From the NCBI RefSeq assembly GCF_000257645.1, contig NZ_AJHJ01000003.1, positions 210,610 through 274,609 on the forward strand: 64,000 bases of DNA, in the 5' to 3' direction. The stretch's first letter is position 1; each line of letters starts with the position of its first letter. Source of the stretch: Serratia sp. M24T3. Lineage in GTDB: Bacteria; Pseudomonadota; Gammaproteobacteria; Enterobacterales; Enterobacteriaceae. This document shows positions 11,433-21,642 of this stretch, in pieces. The position numbers were made by a program, and so were the translations under genes. The notes beneath the pieces are model-generated. The model ran no database searches, was not told where the DNA came from, and saw only the letters and a list, made by a program, of their open reading frames with translations.

Positions 11433-12410
11433 ATGCAATCAGAAAAAAAATCAACCGTGGAATTTATTCCACAGTTTCAAAAAGCCTTCTTTCATCCGCG
11501 CTATTGGGGCATTTGGCTGGGTGTCGGCGTAATGGCAGGATTGGCGTGCCTTCCCGCCTCTTTTCGTGACCCGCTATTGGGCGGACTAGGCCGTTTGGTG
11601 GGCAAATATGCCAAGGGTGCCAGACGTCGGGCGCAGATCAACCTGTTTTATTGTCTGCCAGAGCTATCTGAAGCGCGTCGTGAAGAGATCATTGATGATA
11701 TGTTCGCCGCAGCTCCGCAGTCGATGGTGATGATGGCCGAGTTGGCGATTCGTGGTAAGACTAAAAGTATTCAGCAACGGGTGCACTGGCACGACCGCGA
11801 GATCATCGAAAAGCTTAAGGCCGAAGGGAAGAACATTATTTTTCTGGTGCCGCACGGCTGGGCAGTGGATGTCCCGGCGATGCTGCTGGCCGCAGAGGGT
11901 CAGCCGATGGCTGCGATGTTCCATAATCAAAGGAATCCGCTCACTGATTATTTGTGGAACGCGGTGCGACGCCGTTTCGGTGGGCGCATGCATGCCCGCA
12001 ATGACGGCATCAAGCCGTTTATCAGCTCGGTGCGCCAGGGATATTGGGGCTATTATCTTCCCGATCAGGACCACGGTGCCGAACACAGTGAGTTTGTCGA
12101 TTTCTTTGCCACTTACAAAGCTACGTTACCGGCAGTGGGGCGCTTGATGAAAGTCTGCCGTGCCGAAATCGTGCCGCTGTTCCCGGTTTACAATGGCAGC
12201 GAGCATCGGCTGGATATTTTTGTGCGTCCGCCGATGTACGATTTAGCCACCGCCGACGATGTTACTATCGCCCGTCGTATGAACGAAGAGGTAGAGGTGT
12301 TGGTGGGGCCAAATCCGGAGCAATATACCTGGATCCTCAAGCTGCTGAAGACCCGTAAAGATGACTTGAAAGAGCCTTACGATCGCGACGAACTTTATCC
12401 CTACAAGTGA
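11433..12410 (+). CDS. lpxM: LpxM, lipid A myristoyltransferase
   Basis: Adds the last (secondary) acyl chain to lipid A at the inner membrane. The 325-residue protein matches E. coli LpxM along its whole length and contains the HX4D/E-type acyltransferase motif in [12 protein letters not shown] plus [12 protein letters not shown] and DQDHG. One hydrophobic segment near the N-terminus anchors it. It follows mepM after 129 nt that contain a weak hairpin, and ends at a shared terminator with pykA. Confidence 0.96.
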   Translation: MQSEKKSTVEFIPQFQKAFFHPRYWGIWLGVGVMAGLACLPASFRDPLLGGLGRLVGKYAKGARRRAQINLFYCLPELSEARREEIIDDMFAAAPQSMVMMAELAIRGKTKSIQQRVHWHDREIIEKLKAEGKNIIFLVPHGWAVDVPAMLLAAEGQPMAAMFHNQRNPLTDYLWNAVRRRFGGRMHARNDGIKPFISSVRQGYWGYYLPDQDHGAEHSEFVDFFATYKATLPAVGRLMKVCRAEIVPLFPVYNGSEHRLDIFVRPPMYDLATADDVTIARRMNEEVEVLVGPNPEQYTWILKLLKTRKDDLKEPYDRDELYPYK

Positions 12411-12471
12411 TTTTCAGAAGCTAGCATCGGAAAGAAAACGCTGCGGAGTTTCATTTAGCGTTGTAAAAAAG

Positions 12472-12497
12472 AAAAACCGGCCTTGGCCGGTTTTTTG
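12472..12497. terminator. Bidirectional terminator between lpxM and pykA
   Basis: AAAACCGGCC / GGCCGGTTTT stem with a TT loop and poly-A before and poly-T after it, so it can serve both the rightward lpxM and the leftward pykA transcript. Confidence 0.9.
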
Positions 12498-12521
12498 TTG
12501 TCGGCAATCCGAGAGTGTAAA

Positions 12522-13964
12522 TTAGTCGACAGTCAGTACGCGGGTGGTGTTGGTCGTGCCGGTAGTGCTCATCACATCACCCTGAGTGACGATAACAATG
12601 TCGCCGGACAGCAAGTAGCCTTTATCACGCAGCAGATTAACGGCGTCAACGGCGGCAACAACACCGTCGTTGTGGCTGTCGAAAAACACCGGCGTCACGC
12701 CGCGATACATCGCAGTGAGGTTTAGGGTGTGTTCATGCCGCGACATGGCAAAAATAGGCAGTCCCGAGCTGATTCGTGACATGATAAGCGGCGTTCTACC
12801 TGACTCGGTGAGAGAGATAATTGCAGTAACGCCTTTTTGATGGTTAGCCGCATACATTGCCGACATCGCAATCGTTTCTTCAATATTGTCAAATTCAATG
12901 TCAAGACGGTGCTTGGAAACATTGATACTTGGAATTTTCTCGGCGCCAAGGCAAACGCGTGCCATCGCGGCCACGGTTTCTGCCGGATATTGCCCTGCCG
13001 CCGTTTCTGCTGACAGCATTACTGCATCCGTTCCGTCCAGCACGGCGTTGGCAACGTCCATCACTTCCGCACGGGTTGGCATCGGGTTGGTAATCATTGA
13101 CTCCATCATCTGCGTGGCGGTGATCACGGCGCGGTTGAGCGTGCGAGCGCGGCGGATCAGCTTCTTCTGAATACCCACCAGCTCAGGATCGCCGATTTCA
13201 ACCCCCAGGTCACCACGAGCCACCATCACAACGTCAGAGGCCAGGATAATGTCATCCATGGCTGCGTCCGAGGCCACGGCTTCTGCACGTTCAACTTTAG
13301 AAACGATCTTGGCGTGACAGCCTGCATCGCGCGCCAGACGGCGAGCGTAGTTAAGGTCTTCACCCGTGCGCGGGAAAGACACGGCCAGGAAATCAACGCC
13401 AATTTTTGCAGCAGTGATGATATCGGCTTTGTCTTTTTCGGTCAGCGCTTCGGCTGAAAGGCCGCCGCCCAGCTTGTTGATGCCTTTATTGTTAGACAGA
13501 GGGCCGCCCACCGTGACTTCGGTAAACACTTTAACACCCTGAACTTCCAATACTTTTAATTGCACACGGCCGTCATCGAGCAGCAAAATATCGCCGGGCA
13601 CGACGTCTGCAGGCAGCCCTTTATAATCGATACCGACTTTTTCTTTATCGCCTTCACCTTTGCCCATATTGGCATCAAGCAGGAACTTATCGCCAATATT
13701 GAGAAAGACTTTGCCTTCTTTGAAGGTGGAAACTCGAATCTTTGGACCTTGCAGGTCGCCAAGAATAGCGACATGACGACCAAGTCTGGCGGCGATTTCG
13801 CGCACTTTATCAGCACGAAGCTGGTGATCTTCCGGAGTGCCGTGAGAGAAGTTGAGGCGAACAACGTTGGCACCGGCGGCAATCACTTTTTCAAGATTAT
13901 TGTCGCGGTCCGTTGCCGGGCCGAGGGTGGTGACGATTTTGGTTCTTCTGAGCCTTCTGGACAT
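12522..13964 (-). CDS. pykA: Pyruvate kinase II
   Basis: Converts phosphoenolpyruvate and ADP to pyruvate and ATP. The 480-residue protein is full length and begins [20 protein letters not shown]. The active-site segments [14 protein letters not shown] Lys-Glu region, [12 protein letters not shown] and ATQMMESMI are visible. Transcribed leftwards from a region with a HexR-like operator (14034-14048), linking it to the zwf/eda pathway genes. Confidence 0.97.
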   Translation of the reverse strand: MSRRLRRTKIVTTLGPATDRDNNLEKVIAAGANVVRLNFSHGTPEDHQLRADKVREIAARLGRHVAILGDLQGPKIRVSTFKEGKVFLNIGDKFLLDANMGKGEGDKEKVGIDYKGLPADVVPGDILLLDDGRVQLKVLEVQGVKVFTEVTVGGPLSNNKGINKLGGGLSAEALTEKDKADIITAAKIGVDFLAVSFPRTGEDLNYARRLARDAGCHAKIVSKVERAEAVASDAAMDDIILASDVVMVARGDLGVEIGDPELVGIQKKLIRRARTLNRAVITATQMMESMITNPMPTRAEVMDVANAVLDGTDAVMLSAETAAGQYPAETVAAMARVCLGAEKIPSINVSKHRLDIEFDNIEETIAMSAMYAANHQKGVTAIISLTESGRTPLIMSRISSGLPIFAMSRHEHTLNLTAMYRGVTPVFFDSHNDGVVAAVDAVNLLRDKGYLLSGDIVIVTQGDVMSTTGTTNTTRVLTVD

Positions 13965-14033
13965 GCATTACTCCGTTGACTTGTTAGGCATTGGTATTGC
14001 TAAAATCCGGTTATCAACATAAAGGGTGATGAT

Positions 14034-14048
14034 TGTAATTTTAATACA
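14034..14048. promoter_or_regulatory. Candidate HexR operator upstream of pykA
   Basis: TGTAATTTTAATACA, an imperfect palindrome close to the published HexR consensus (TGTAAT-N3-ATTACA type), lies 70 nt before the pykA start. hexR itself is the neighbouring gene, which supports the assignment. Confidence 0.5.
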
Positions 14049-14214
14049 AAATTATGACACCCTTCGCATGACTAAAGCCGTTGATATCCCGTCAATTTTG
14101 TCTGGCTCTTGGCAGCTGTAGTAATAAAGTACCCACTCATCTGGACCAGACCCCTAGTATTTAACAACATTGTAACAAAGGTATTCAGATAAAAACATCA
14201 GCAACCTCACCCAA

Positions 14215-15084
14215 TTATTCCGAGCGAGGGGGAGCCGATACCCCTTTATCAAAGCGCGAATCTCGCAGGGATTCTTTGACCCGCTTCAGGTTATCCCTGA
14301 ATTTAGCGCCTCGGCGCAGAATAAATCCGGTCGCCAGTACATCAATCAGTGTTAGCTGGGCCAGGCGTGAAACCATTGGCATATATACGTCTGTGTCTTC
14401 CGGCACGTCAAGCAGCAGCGAGAGTGTCGCCTCATAGGCCAGAGGGGTATCACGGGAGGTGATAGCAATCACCGTGGCGTCGTTTTCACGGGCAAGATGA
14501 GCAAGCTCCACTAAGTTTTTCGTGCGGCCGGTATGAGAAATCAGCACTACAACGTCGCCATCGCCCGAATTCATACAGCTCATTCGTTGCATTACGATAT
14601 CATCAAAATATATTACCGGAATGTTAAAACGGAAAAACTTGTTCATTGCATCGTGTGCCACAGCAGCCGAAGCGCCGAGCCCGAAGAACGAAATTTTCTT
14701 CGCCTGAGTCAGTAAATCGACTGCCCGGTTAACCGCTGTGATGTCCAATGTGTTTTTGACCTGCTCAAGACTGGCCATGGCAGATTCAAAAATTTTGGCA
14801 CTGTAGGCTTCGACGCTGTCAGTTTCTTCGACATTGCGGTTTACGTATGGCGTTCCGTTAGCCAGACTTTGGGCTAACTGAAGTTTGAAGTCAGGGAATC
14901 CTTTGGTTTCGAGACGGCGGCAAAAGCGGTTAACGGTGGGTTCACTCACATCCGCCATTTTTGCCAGCGTGGCGATACTTGAATGGATGGCAGTTTGGGG
15001 GTCAGCAAGGATAACTTCGGCAACCTTTCTTTCAGATTTGCTGAGGATATCCAAAAAGCTGAGTATTTTTTCCAGCGTATTCAT
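14215..15084 (-). CDS. hexR: HexR, RpiR-family regulator of central carbon genes
   Basis: Transcription factor of the RpiR family that represses glycolytic and Entner-Doudoroff genes and is released by KDPG. The 289-residue protein has an N-terminal HTH_6 domain (VSEPTVNRFCRRL) and a C-terminal SIS domain (FFGLGASAAVAHDAMNKFF, SHTGRTKNL). I placed the start at the ATG at 15084 (MNTLEKI), which matches E. coli HexR; a longer reading to 15117 is less likely. It is divergent from zwf with two HexR-like boxes between them. Confidence 0.94.
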   Translation of the reverse strand: MNTLEKILSFLDILSKSERKVAEVILADPQTAIHSSIATLAKMADVSEPTVNRFCRRLETKGFPDFKLQLAQSLANGTPYVNRNVEETDSVEAYSAKIFESAMASLEQVKNTLDITAVNRAVDLLTQAKKISFFGLGASAAVAHDAMNKFFRFNIPVIYFDDIVMQRMSCMNSGDGDVVVLISHTGRTKNLVELAHLARENDATVIAITSRDTPLAYEATLSLLLDVPEDTDVYMPMVSRLAQLTLIDVLATGFILRRGAKFRDNLKRVKESLRDSRFDKGVSAPPRSE

Positions 15085-15260
15085 GGGCGACCACTCGATA
15101 GGTTTCATCGATTTCAACGAAAAGGAGAAATCATGTCAGTTTGATGAAAATATACTACGACGGTGAAGGTGGTGGCAGACACAATCTGGTGAAATCCAAG
15201 CTTTTTTTTCCAGACTATGAGCTAGATCTAAGTTTCAATATGGTAATTAATGTTCAAATT

Positions 15261-15275
15261 TGTCATAAAATTACA
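15261..15275. promoter_or_regulatory. Candidate HexR operator 1 between hexR and zwf
   Basis: TGTCATAAAATTACA differs from a perfect TGTAAT-N3-ATTACA palindrome by one base. It sits 212 nt before zwf and 177 nt before hexR. Confidence 0.55.
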
Positions 15276-15412
15276 GCAACCCTTGCTTACAGGTTAGCCG
15301 ATTTTACAACCATGACAAATTATGTGGATTTTTATTCATTTATTAATGCCTTAGATCTTGGTTTACTGCCTCTGCCCGATCAGAGTACATTGTTGCTGAA
15401 ACGCAAATCGGT

Positions 15413-15427
15413 TGAAATAAAATTACA
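15413..15427. promoter_or_regulatory. Candidate HexR operator 2 before zwf
   Basis: TGAAATAAAATTACA, again one base from the symmetric consensus, ends 45 nt before the zwf ATG, a position that fits repression of the zwf promoter. Confidence 0.55.
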
Positions 15428-15472
15428 ATCTACCCAAAAGCAAAGGGTATATCCTGCTCTAAGGAGAAGAAC

Positions 15473-16948
15473 ATGGCGGTAAACCAACCTGCCCAGGCGT
15501 GTGACCTGGTAATATTCGGTGCTAAAGGCGATCTGGCTCGCCGTAAGCTGTTGCCTTCCCTGTATCAGCTGGAAAAGGCTGGGCACATTCATGACGACAC
15601 CAAAATCATTGGTGTAGGCCGTGCCGAATGGGATAAAGCAGCTTATACCGAAGTGGTAAAAGAAGCGCTGACCACCTTTATGAAAGAGAAGCTGGACCCT
15701 GAACTGTGGGAAAAACTTTCCGCGCGTTTAGAGTTCTGTAATCTCGACGTCAACGATCAAAAGCATTTCAACCGTCTCGGTAAAATGCTTGATACCAGCA
15801 AGCGCACCACCATCAACTATTTCGCTATGCCGCCAAGCACCTTTGCCGCTATCTGTAAAGGTTTGGGCGAAGCAGGTCTGAACAAAGAGCCTGCGCGCGT
15901 GGTTATGGAAAAACCGCTGGGTACCGATCTTAAATCCTCTCAGGAAATCAACGACGGCGTTGCCGAGTATTTCAACGAGACCCAGGTTTATCGTATCGAC
16001 CACTATTTGGGTAAAGAGACCGTTCTTAACCTGCTGGCGCTGCGTTTTGCCAATAACCTGTTTGCTTCCAACTGGGATAACCGCACCATCGATCATGTGC
16101 AGATTACTGTGGCGGAAGAAGTGGGTATCGAAGGCCGTTGGGGTTACTTCGATAAAGCCGGGCAGATGCGTGACATGATTCAGAACCACTTGCTGCAGAT
16201 CCTGACCATGATTGCCATGTCACCTCCGGCGGACCTGAGCACTGACAGTATCCGTAACGAAAAAGTTAAGGTGCTGCGTTCACTGCGCCGTATCGACCAG
16301 TCCAACGTGCGTGAAACCACCGTTCGTGGTCAGTACACTGCGGGCTTCGTACAGGGCAAAAAAGTACCTGGCTACCTCGAAGAAGAGGGCGCAATTAAAA
16401 ATAGCAACACTGAGAGCTTTGTCGCCATTCGTGTCGATATCGACAACTGGCAGTGGGCGGGCGTGCCGTTCTACCTGCGCACCGGTAAGCGTTTACCTGC
16501 GAAATGCTCAGAAGTTGTGGTCTATTTCAAGACTCCGGCCCTGAACCTGTTCAGCGACTCTTATCAGCAGCTGCCGCAGAATAAACTGACGATTCGTCTT
16601 CAGCCGGACGAAGGTATCGAAATCGAAGTACTGAACAAAGTGCCGGGTCTGGAGCATAAACATCGCCTGCAAACCACTAAACTGGATCTCAGCTTCTCGG
16701 AAACCTTCCACGAAGAGCACATTGCCGATGCTTACGAGCGTTTGCTGCTGGAGACCATGCGCGGTATCCAGGCGCTGTTTGTTCGCCGTGACGAAGTTGA
16801 AGAAGCCTGGAAATGGGTCGACGGCATCGTCAACGCATGGTCGGCAGAGAACGAAGCACCTAAGCCTTATCAGGCGGGTACTTGGGGACCTGTTGCCTCA
16901 GTGGCAATGATTACCCGAGATGGTCGTTCATGGAACGAGTTCGGCTAA
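15473..16948 (+). CDS. zwf: Glucose-6-phosphate 1-dehydrogenase
   Basis: Oxidises glucose 6-phosphate to 6-phosphogluconolactone with NADP. The 491-residue protein shows the nucleotide-binding GAKGDLARRKLLPSL near the N-terminus, EKPLGTD, and the substrate/catalytic motif RIDHYLGKE. AAGGAGA precedes the ATG. It is the first gene of zwf-pgl-eda. Confidence 0.98.
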   Translation: MAVNQPAQACDLVIFGAKGDLARRKLLPSLYQLEKAGHIHDDTKIIGVGRAEWDKAAYTEVVKEALTTFMKEKLDPELWEKLSARLEFCNLDVNDQKHFNRLGKMLDTSKRTTINYFAMPPSTFAAICKGLGEAGLNKEPARVVMEKPLGTDLKSSQEINDGVAEYFNETQVYRIDHYLGKETVLNLLALRFANNLFASNWDNRTIDHVQITVAEEVGIEGRWGYFDKAGQMRDMIQNHLLQILTMIAMSPPADLSTDSIRNEKVKVLRSLRRIDQSNVRETTVRGQYTAGFVQGKKVPGYLEEEGAIKNSNTESFVAIRVDIDNWQWAGVPFYLRTGKRLPAKCSEVVVYFKTPALNLFSDSYQQLPQNKLTIRLQPDEGIEIEVLNKVPGLEHKHRLQTTKLDLSFSETFHEEHIADAYERLLLETMRGIQALFVRRDEVEEAWKWVDGIVNAWSAENEAPKPYQAGTWGPVASVAMITRDGRSWNEFG

Positions 16949-16990
16949 TCCTCCGTATTTTAACGCTACGTCAGGACTATGAGGCACCAC

Positions 16991-17683
16991 ATGGCCAATT
17001 TCGTCGAAATTTCCGGTGCGACTGCGTTAAAGAATCTGGCCGGTAAACTGGCTGACGCATTGAGGCAGGGCATTGCTGAACGAGGTCAGGCCACGCTGAT
17101 AGTTTCAGGCGGCAGAACGCCGCTTGAACTTTTTCGGCAGCTTTCCCGTCAGGAGCTTGACTGGGGAAGGGTGACTATCACCTTGGCCGATGAGCGTTGG
17201 GTTGCCAGCGATAACGGTTCCAGCAATGAAAAGATGGTGCGCAATAGTCTGTTGCAAAGCGAGGTGGCGAAAGCCACCTTTATTGCATTAAAAAACGACG
17301 CCTTGACTGCGCTGGAGGGAGAAGCTCGTGCTGAACAGGCGCTGACGGCTTTACAGTTGCCTGCAGACGTCACACTTCTGGGCATGGGCGTTGACGGGCA
17401 TATTGCCTCCCTGTTTCCCGGCAGTGCCAGTCTGCCCAGAGCGCTGGATTTGCAGTCGACTAAACGTTGCATCGCGATTACCCCGATAACCGCGCCCATT
17501 GAGCGCATGACGCTGACGTTACCCGTGCTTCTCGACAGTCGTCGAATCTATTTACTGTTGGCCGGTGAATCCAAACGCGAGGCTTACGAGCGCGCCGATA
17601 AGGGCACCGATCAAAATGAAATGCCCGTGAGGGCACTGCTGCATCAACAACAGACGCCGGTAGAGGTCTATTGGACCCCATAG
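16991..17683 (+). CDS. pgl: 6-phosphogluconolactonase (DevB/SOL type)
   Basis: Hydrolyses the lactone made by Zwf to 6-phosphogluconate. This is the DevB-type enzyme (about 230 residues; SGGRTPLELFRQL, LADERWV, LGMGVDGHIASLFPG), not the seven-bladed YbhE-type Pgl of E. coli. The ATG at 16991 has GAGG five bases upstream; an in-frame ATG at 16979 is possible. It stands where E. coli has edd, directly between zwf and eda. Confidence 0.95.
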   Translation: MANFVEISGATALKNLAGKLADALRQGIAERGQATLIVSGGRTPLELFRQLSRQELDWGRVTITLADERWVASDNGSSNEKMVRNSLLQSEVAKATFIALKNDALTALEGEARAEQALTALQLPADVTLLGMGVDGHIASLFPGSASLPRALDLQSTKRCIAITPITAPIERMTLTLPVLLDSRRIYLLLAGESKREAYERADKGTDQNEMPVRALLHQQQTPVEVYWTP

Positions 17684-17704
17684 CGGACATAAATGGAGAA
17701 AATG

Positions 17705-18346
17705 ATGAAGAACTGGAAAACAAGCGCAGAACAGATCCTGACCTCGGGACCGGTCGTGCCGGTTATCGTGATTAACAAGCTCGAACACGCGGTACCGCTG
17801 GCGAAAGCGCTGGTTGCCGGTGGCGTTCGCGTGCTGGAAGTGACTCTGCGCACGGCTTGTGCTATCGAGGCTATCAGGGCGATTGCGAAAGAAGTGCCAG
17901 ATGCAATCCTTGGCGCTGGCACGGTGCTTAACCCGGCACAGTTAGCCGAAGTGACCGCTGCCGGAGCACAGTTTGCTATCAGCCCAGGTCTGACGGATGC
18001 GCTGCTGAAAGCTGCAAATGAAGGGTCTATTCCCCTGATTCCGGGTATCAGTACGGTATCAGAACTCATGCTGGGTCTCGATGCGGGTTTGCGTGAATTC
18101 AAGTTCTTCCCGGCCGAAGCCAACGGCGGCGTGAAAGCGCTGCAGGCCATCGCCGGGCCATTTCCTCAGGTACGTTTCTGCCCCACTGGCGGCATTACAC
18201 CGGGCAACTACCGCGACTATCTGGCATTGAAAAGCGTGCTTTGTATTGGCGGATCCTGGTTGGTTCCGGCCGATGCATTGGAAAGTGGTGATTACGATCG
18301 TATCACTCAGCTGGCGCGTGAAGCCGTAGCGGGCGCAAAAGCTTAA
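17705..18346 (+). CDS. eda: KHG/KDPG aldolase
   Basis: Cleaves 2-keto-3-deoxy-6-phosphogluconate to pyruvate and glyceraldehyde 3-phosphate, and acts on 4-hydroxy-2-oxoglutarate. The 213-residue protein has the E. coli length; the Schiff-base Lys lies in [13 protein letters not shown] and the phosphate-binding segment is CPTGGI. GGAG precedes ATGATG at 17702/17705. It follows pgl by 21 nt. No edd (6-phosphogluconate dehydratase) gene is present in the cluster. Confidence 0.97.
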   Translation: MKNWKTSAEQILTSGPVVPVIVINKLEHAVPLAKALVAGGVRVLEVTLRTACAIEAIRAIAKEVPDAILGAGTVLNPAQLAEVTAAGAQFAISPGLTDALLKAANEGSIPLIPGISTVSELMLGLDAGLREFKFFPAEANGGVKALQAIAGPFPQVRFCPTGGITPGNYRDYLALKSVLCIGGSWLVPADALESGDYDRITQLAREAVAGAKA

Positions 18347-18370
18347 AGATTGTCTGATGTCTTTTGATGA

Positions 18371-18399
18371 AAAAAAGCCTCCACGTCGGGAGGCTTTTT
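18371..18399. terminator. Bidirectional terminator between eda and yoaB
   Basis: AAAAAAGCCTCC...GGGAGGCTTTTT stem-loop (CACGTC-type loop) with A-run and T-run on either side, placed between two convergent genes. Confidence 0.9.
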
Positions 18400-18418
18400 A
18401 ATGCTTACAGGTTATAGC

Positions 18419-18763
18419 TTAAATCGCCGCAATAACTTTGATTTCAACTTTATATTTCGGGTTCATCAGCTTCGCCTGCACGGTGCAGCGCACTGGCGCA
18501 TTGCCCGGTGAAACCCATGCGTCCCAGGCTTCGTTCATGGCGGCAAAATCATTACCGTCGACCAGGAAAATGGTTGCATCAAGAATTTTACTTTTGTGTG
18601 AGCCCGCTTCGACTAAAGCGGCATCAATAATTGCCAAAGTCTCGGCGGTTTGCTCTTTAGCGTTGGCATCCAGATTTTCCGGCACGCTGGTGTAATAAAC
18701 GATACCGTTATGGACGACGATATCTGACATGCGGGGTTCGGGTCTAATGCGTTGAATTGACAT
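18419..18763 (-). CDS. yoaB: YoaB, RidA-family protein
   Basis: A 114-residue RidA/YjgF-family protein; RidA proteins hydrolyse reactive enamine/imine intermediates, but the exact substrate of YoaB is not known. Family motifs NGIVYYTSVPEN and the C-terminal APVRCTVQAKLMNPKYKVEIK are present. The ATG at 18763 has an AGGAGT ribosome-binding site and matches the E. coli length. It is divergent from yoaA, as in E. coli. Confidence 0.92.
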   Translation of the reverse strand: MSIQRIRPEPRMSDIVVHNGIVYYTSVPENLDANAKEQTAETLAIIDAALVEAGSHKSKILDATIFLVDGNDFAAMNEAWDAWVSPGNAPVRCTVQAKLMNPKYKVEIKVIAAI

Positions 18764-18906
18764 GAAGAGTACTCCTGAAAGTCGCTGTTTTATTGATGGG
18801 CAATAGAGTAGCACATTATTGGACGGCAATGGACTTACAGATGGTGGTGGTACAGGAGGTCAAGGATTGGCATAATCAGCGCTGATTTAACTACTGTAGG
18901 TTTAGC

Positions 18907-20808
18907 GTGATAGACGATTTCGCAACAGACGGCGCACTGGCGCATAAAATTGAGGGTTTCAAACCCCGTGAACCACAGCGTCTGATGGCGAACGCCGTTG
19001 CTCTGGCGATTCAAAACAAGCAAGGTCTGGTGGTCGAAGCGGGAACGGGAACGGGCAAAACCTATGCCTATCTCGCACCCGCGCTGCGATCCGGTAAAAA
19101 AGTGATCATTTCGACCGGCTCCAAGGCCCTGCAGGATCAGCTGTATTCCCGTGACTTGCCAAAAGTAGCCAGCGCATTGAAATTCAAGGGTAAGTTGGCA
19201 TTGCTGAAAGGCCGCTCCAACTACCTGTGTCTAGAACGTCTCGATCAGCAGTCAATGGCCGGCGGGGAACTGGCTAGCCAATCACTGAGTGACCTCGCAC
19301 ATTTACGCAGTTGGTCGGCTAAAACGGAAGAAGGTGATATCAGCACCTGCAACGTCGTGGCTGAAGACAGCTATGTCTGGCCGCTGGTCACCAGCACCAA
19401 CGACAACTGTCTGGGCAGCGATTGCCCGATGTATAAAGAGTGCTTCGTGGTGAAGGCCCGTCGCAAAGCGATGGACGCCGACGTCGTGGTGGTCAATCAT
19501 CACCTGTTTATGGCCGATATGGTGGTCAAGGAAAGCGGCTTTGGTGAGTTAATCCCAACGGCTGACGTGATGATTTTCGATGAAGCGCATCAGATCCCCG
19601 ATATCGCCAGCCAATATTTCGGGCAGCAGCTGTCCAGTCGCCAACTGCTGGACCTGTCGAAAGACATCACCATTGCCTACCGCACAGAAGTTCGTGATTC
19701 CGCTCAATTGCAAAAGAGCGCTGACCGCCTGAGCCAAAGCGCACAGGATTTTCGTCTGGCTTTGGGAGAACCGGGTTATCGTGGCAATCTTCGTGACGTG
19801 CTGGCTGACAGCAGCATTCAACGCGCGCTGCTGTTGCTTGATGATGCGCTGGAGCTTTGTTACGACGTCATGAAACTTTCGCTGGGCCGCTCGGCGCTGC
19901 TCGATGCGGCGTTTGAACGAGCTACGCTTTACCGCAATCGCCTAAAACGCCTCAAAGATGTCAGCGTGCCGGGCTACAGCTACTGGTATGAATGCAATTC
20001 ACGGCATTTCGTTCTGGCGCTGACGCCGCTGTCGGTGACGGATAAATTCCGCGAGCTGATGCAAGACAAACCCGGCGCCTGGGTGTTTACCTCGGCAACG
20101 TTGTCTGTAAATGAAAAACTCGAGCATTTTACTCTTCGTTTAGGCCTGGACGGTGCGAAAACGCTGCTGCTGGCGAGTCCGTTTGACTATGCCAATCAGG
20201 CGCTGCTTTGCGTGCCACGCTATTTGCCTTCACCTAATGAACGGGGTGGCTCACGGCAATTGGCGCGCATGTTGCGCCCGCTGATTGAAGCTAACAAGGG
20301 GCGCTGTTTCTTCCTTTGTACCTCACATCAGATGATGCGCGAACTGGCCGAAGAGTTTCGAGCCAGCATGACTCTGCCGGTGCTGGTGCAGGGTGAGACC
20401 AGCAAAGGCCAGCTGCTTAGCCAGTTTGTCGAGGTCGGTAATGCGCTGTTGGTCGCGACCAGCAGTTTCTGGGAAGGGGTCGACGTTCGCGGGGAGGCGC
20501 TGTCGCTGGTTATCATCGATAAACTGCCGTTTACCTCCCCTGATGACCCGCTGCTTAAGGCTCGAATTGAAGACTGCCGCCTGCGCGGCGGCGATCCGTT
20601 CAATGAGGTACAACTTCCCGATGCAGTGATTACCCTGAAACAGGGCGTTGGCCGCTTAATCCGTGATACCGACGATCGCGGTGTGATGGTTATCTGTGAT
20701 AACCGGCTGGTGATGCGTCCCTACGGGGAGGTATTTATCAATAGCTTACCGCCGACACCGCGCACGCGCTCGCTCGATCAGGCAATTCAGTTTTTACAAA
20801 AGAACTAA
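18907..20808 (+). CDS. yoaA: YoaA, XPD/DinG-family DNA helicase
   Basis: ATP-dependent 5'-3' DNA helicase of the iron-sulfur XPD family; in E. coli it works with HolC in repair at stalled forks. The 633-residue protein carries Walker A AGTGTGKTYAYLAP, DEAH box FDEAHQIPD, and the Fe-S cysteines (YLCLERL, DNCLGSDCPMYKECF). The C-terminal motifs SFWEGVDVRGEAL and LKQGVGRLIRD are intact. The start is GTG at 18907, giving an N-terminus like that of E. coli. Confidence 0.95.
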   Translation: MIDDFATDGALAHKIEGFKPREPQRLMANAVALAIQNKQGLVVEAGTGTGKTYAYLAPALRSGKKVIISTGSKALQDQLYSRDLPKVASALKFKGKLALLKGRSNYLCLERLDQQSMAGGELASQSLSDLAHLRSWSAKTEEGDISTCNVVAEDSYVWPLVTSTNDNCLGSDCPMYKECFVVKARRKAMDADVVVVNHHLFMADMVVKESGFGELIPTADVMIFDEAHQIPDIASQYFGQQLSSRQLLDLSKDITIAYRTEVRDSAQLQKSADRLSQSAQDFRLALGEPGYRGNLRDVLADSSIQRALLLLDDALELCYDVMKLSLGRSALLDAAFERATLYRNRLKRLKDVSVPGYSYWYECNSRHFVLALTPLSVTDKFRELMQDKPGAWVFTSATLSVNEKLEHFTLRLGLDGAKTLLLASPFDYANQALLCVPRYLPSPNERGGSRQLARMLRPLIEANKGRCFFLCTSHQMMRELAEEFRASMTLPVLVQGETSKGQLLSQFVEVGNALLVATSSFWEGVDVRGEALSLVIIDKLPFTSPDDPLLKARIEDCRLRGGDPFNEVQLPDAVITLKQGVGRLIRDTDDRGVMVICDNRLVMRPYGEVFINSLPPTPRTRSLDQAIQFLQKN

Positions 20809-20870
20809 TTGCTTATGCTATCATCGCCCTATAAACACAATTTCTATTTTTATCCCGCCTGAGGTTTGGC

Positions 20871-21587
20871 ATGTCCACGCGAATTTTAGCAATTGATACG
20901 GCGACAGAAGCCTGTTCGGTTGCGCTATACAACACTGCTTCATCGGATAAAGCTGGTGAGACGCTGGCTTATTTTGAGCTCTGCGCCCGTGAGCACACAC
21001 AACGCATTCTTCCTATGGTCGAGCAAATTCTGGCGCAAGCTGGGTTGGCGCTTAATCAGCTTGATGCGCTGGCGTTTGGTCGCGGTCCGGGCAGCTTTAC
21101 TGGCGTGCGTATCGGCATTGGTATTGCACAAGGTCTGGCTTTTGGTGCCGAACTACCATTGCTGCCTATTTCTACTCTGCAAACCATGGCGCAGGGAGCT
21201 TATCGCGAGACCGGTGCCGAGCGTGTTTTAGCCGCTATCGATGCCCGTATGGGGGAGGTCTACTGGGGCCAATTTACCCGCGAGTCAGCAGGCGTCTGGG
21301 CCGGAGAAGCTACTGAGGTAGTCATCAAACCTGAGCAGTTAGTCGAGCGAGAAGCCACTTATGAAGGTCGTTGGGCCACTGTGGGCACAGGTTGGCAAAC
21401 CTATCCACAGTTATTAGGCTCAACGGCTGCTGAACTTGTGTCGGGTAATATCTTGTTGCCGCATGCCGAAGATATGCTGCCTCTTGCATTGGCTGCCTGG
21501 GAGCGTGGCGTTAGGGTTCGGGCCGAGCAGGCCGAGCCGACCTACTTGCGTAATGAAGTTACCTGGAAAAAACTTCCTGGTCGTTAA
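20871..21587 (+). CDS. tsaB: TsaB, tRNA threonylcarbamoyladenosine biosynthesis protein
   Basis: Partner of TsaD and TsaE in making t6A37 on ANN-decoding tRNAs; TsaB itself is a non-catalytic ASKHA-fold scaffold. The 238-residue protein begins with [15 protein letters not shown] and carries [14 protein letters not shown]. It follows yoaA after 62 nt. The stop codon lies inside a 9-bp inverted repeat (CGTTAAGTC / GACTTAACG, 21582-21604) with no U-run after it. Confidence 0.95.
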   Translation: MSTRILAIDTATEACSVALYNTASSDKAGETLAYFELCAREHTQRILPMVEQILAQAGLALNQLDALAFGRGPGSFTGVRIGIGIAQGLAFGAELPLLPISTLQTMAQGAYRETGAERVLAAIDARMGEVYWGQFTRESAGVWAGEATEVVIKPEQLVEREATYEGRWATVGTGWQTYPQLLGSTAAELVSGNILLPHAEDMLPLALAAWERGVRVRAEQAEPTYLRNEVTWKKLPGR

Positions 21588-21642
21588 GTCTTTGTGACTT
21601 AACGCTCCTCTGGTTGCTAAAAGAAATACTATATTCAAGGTA

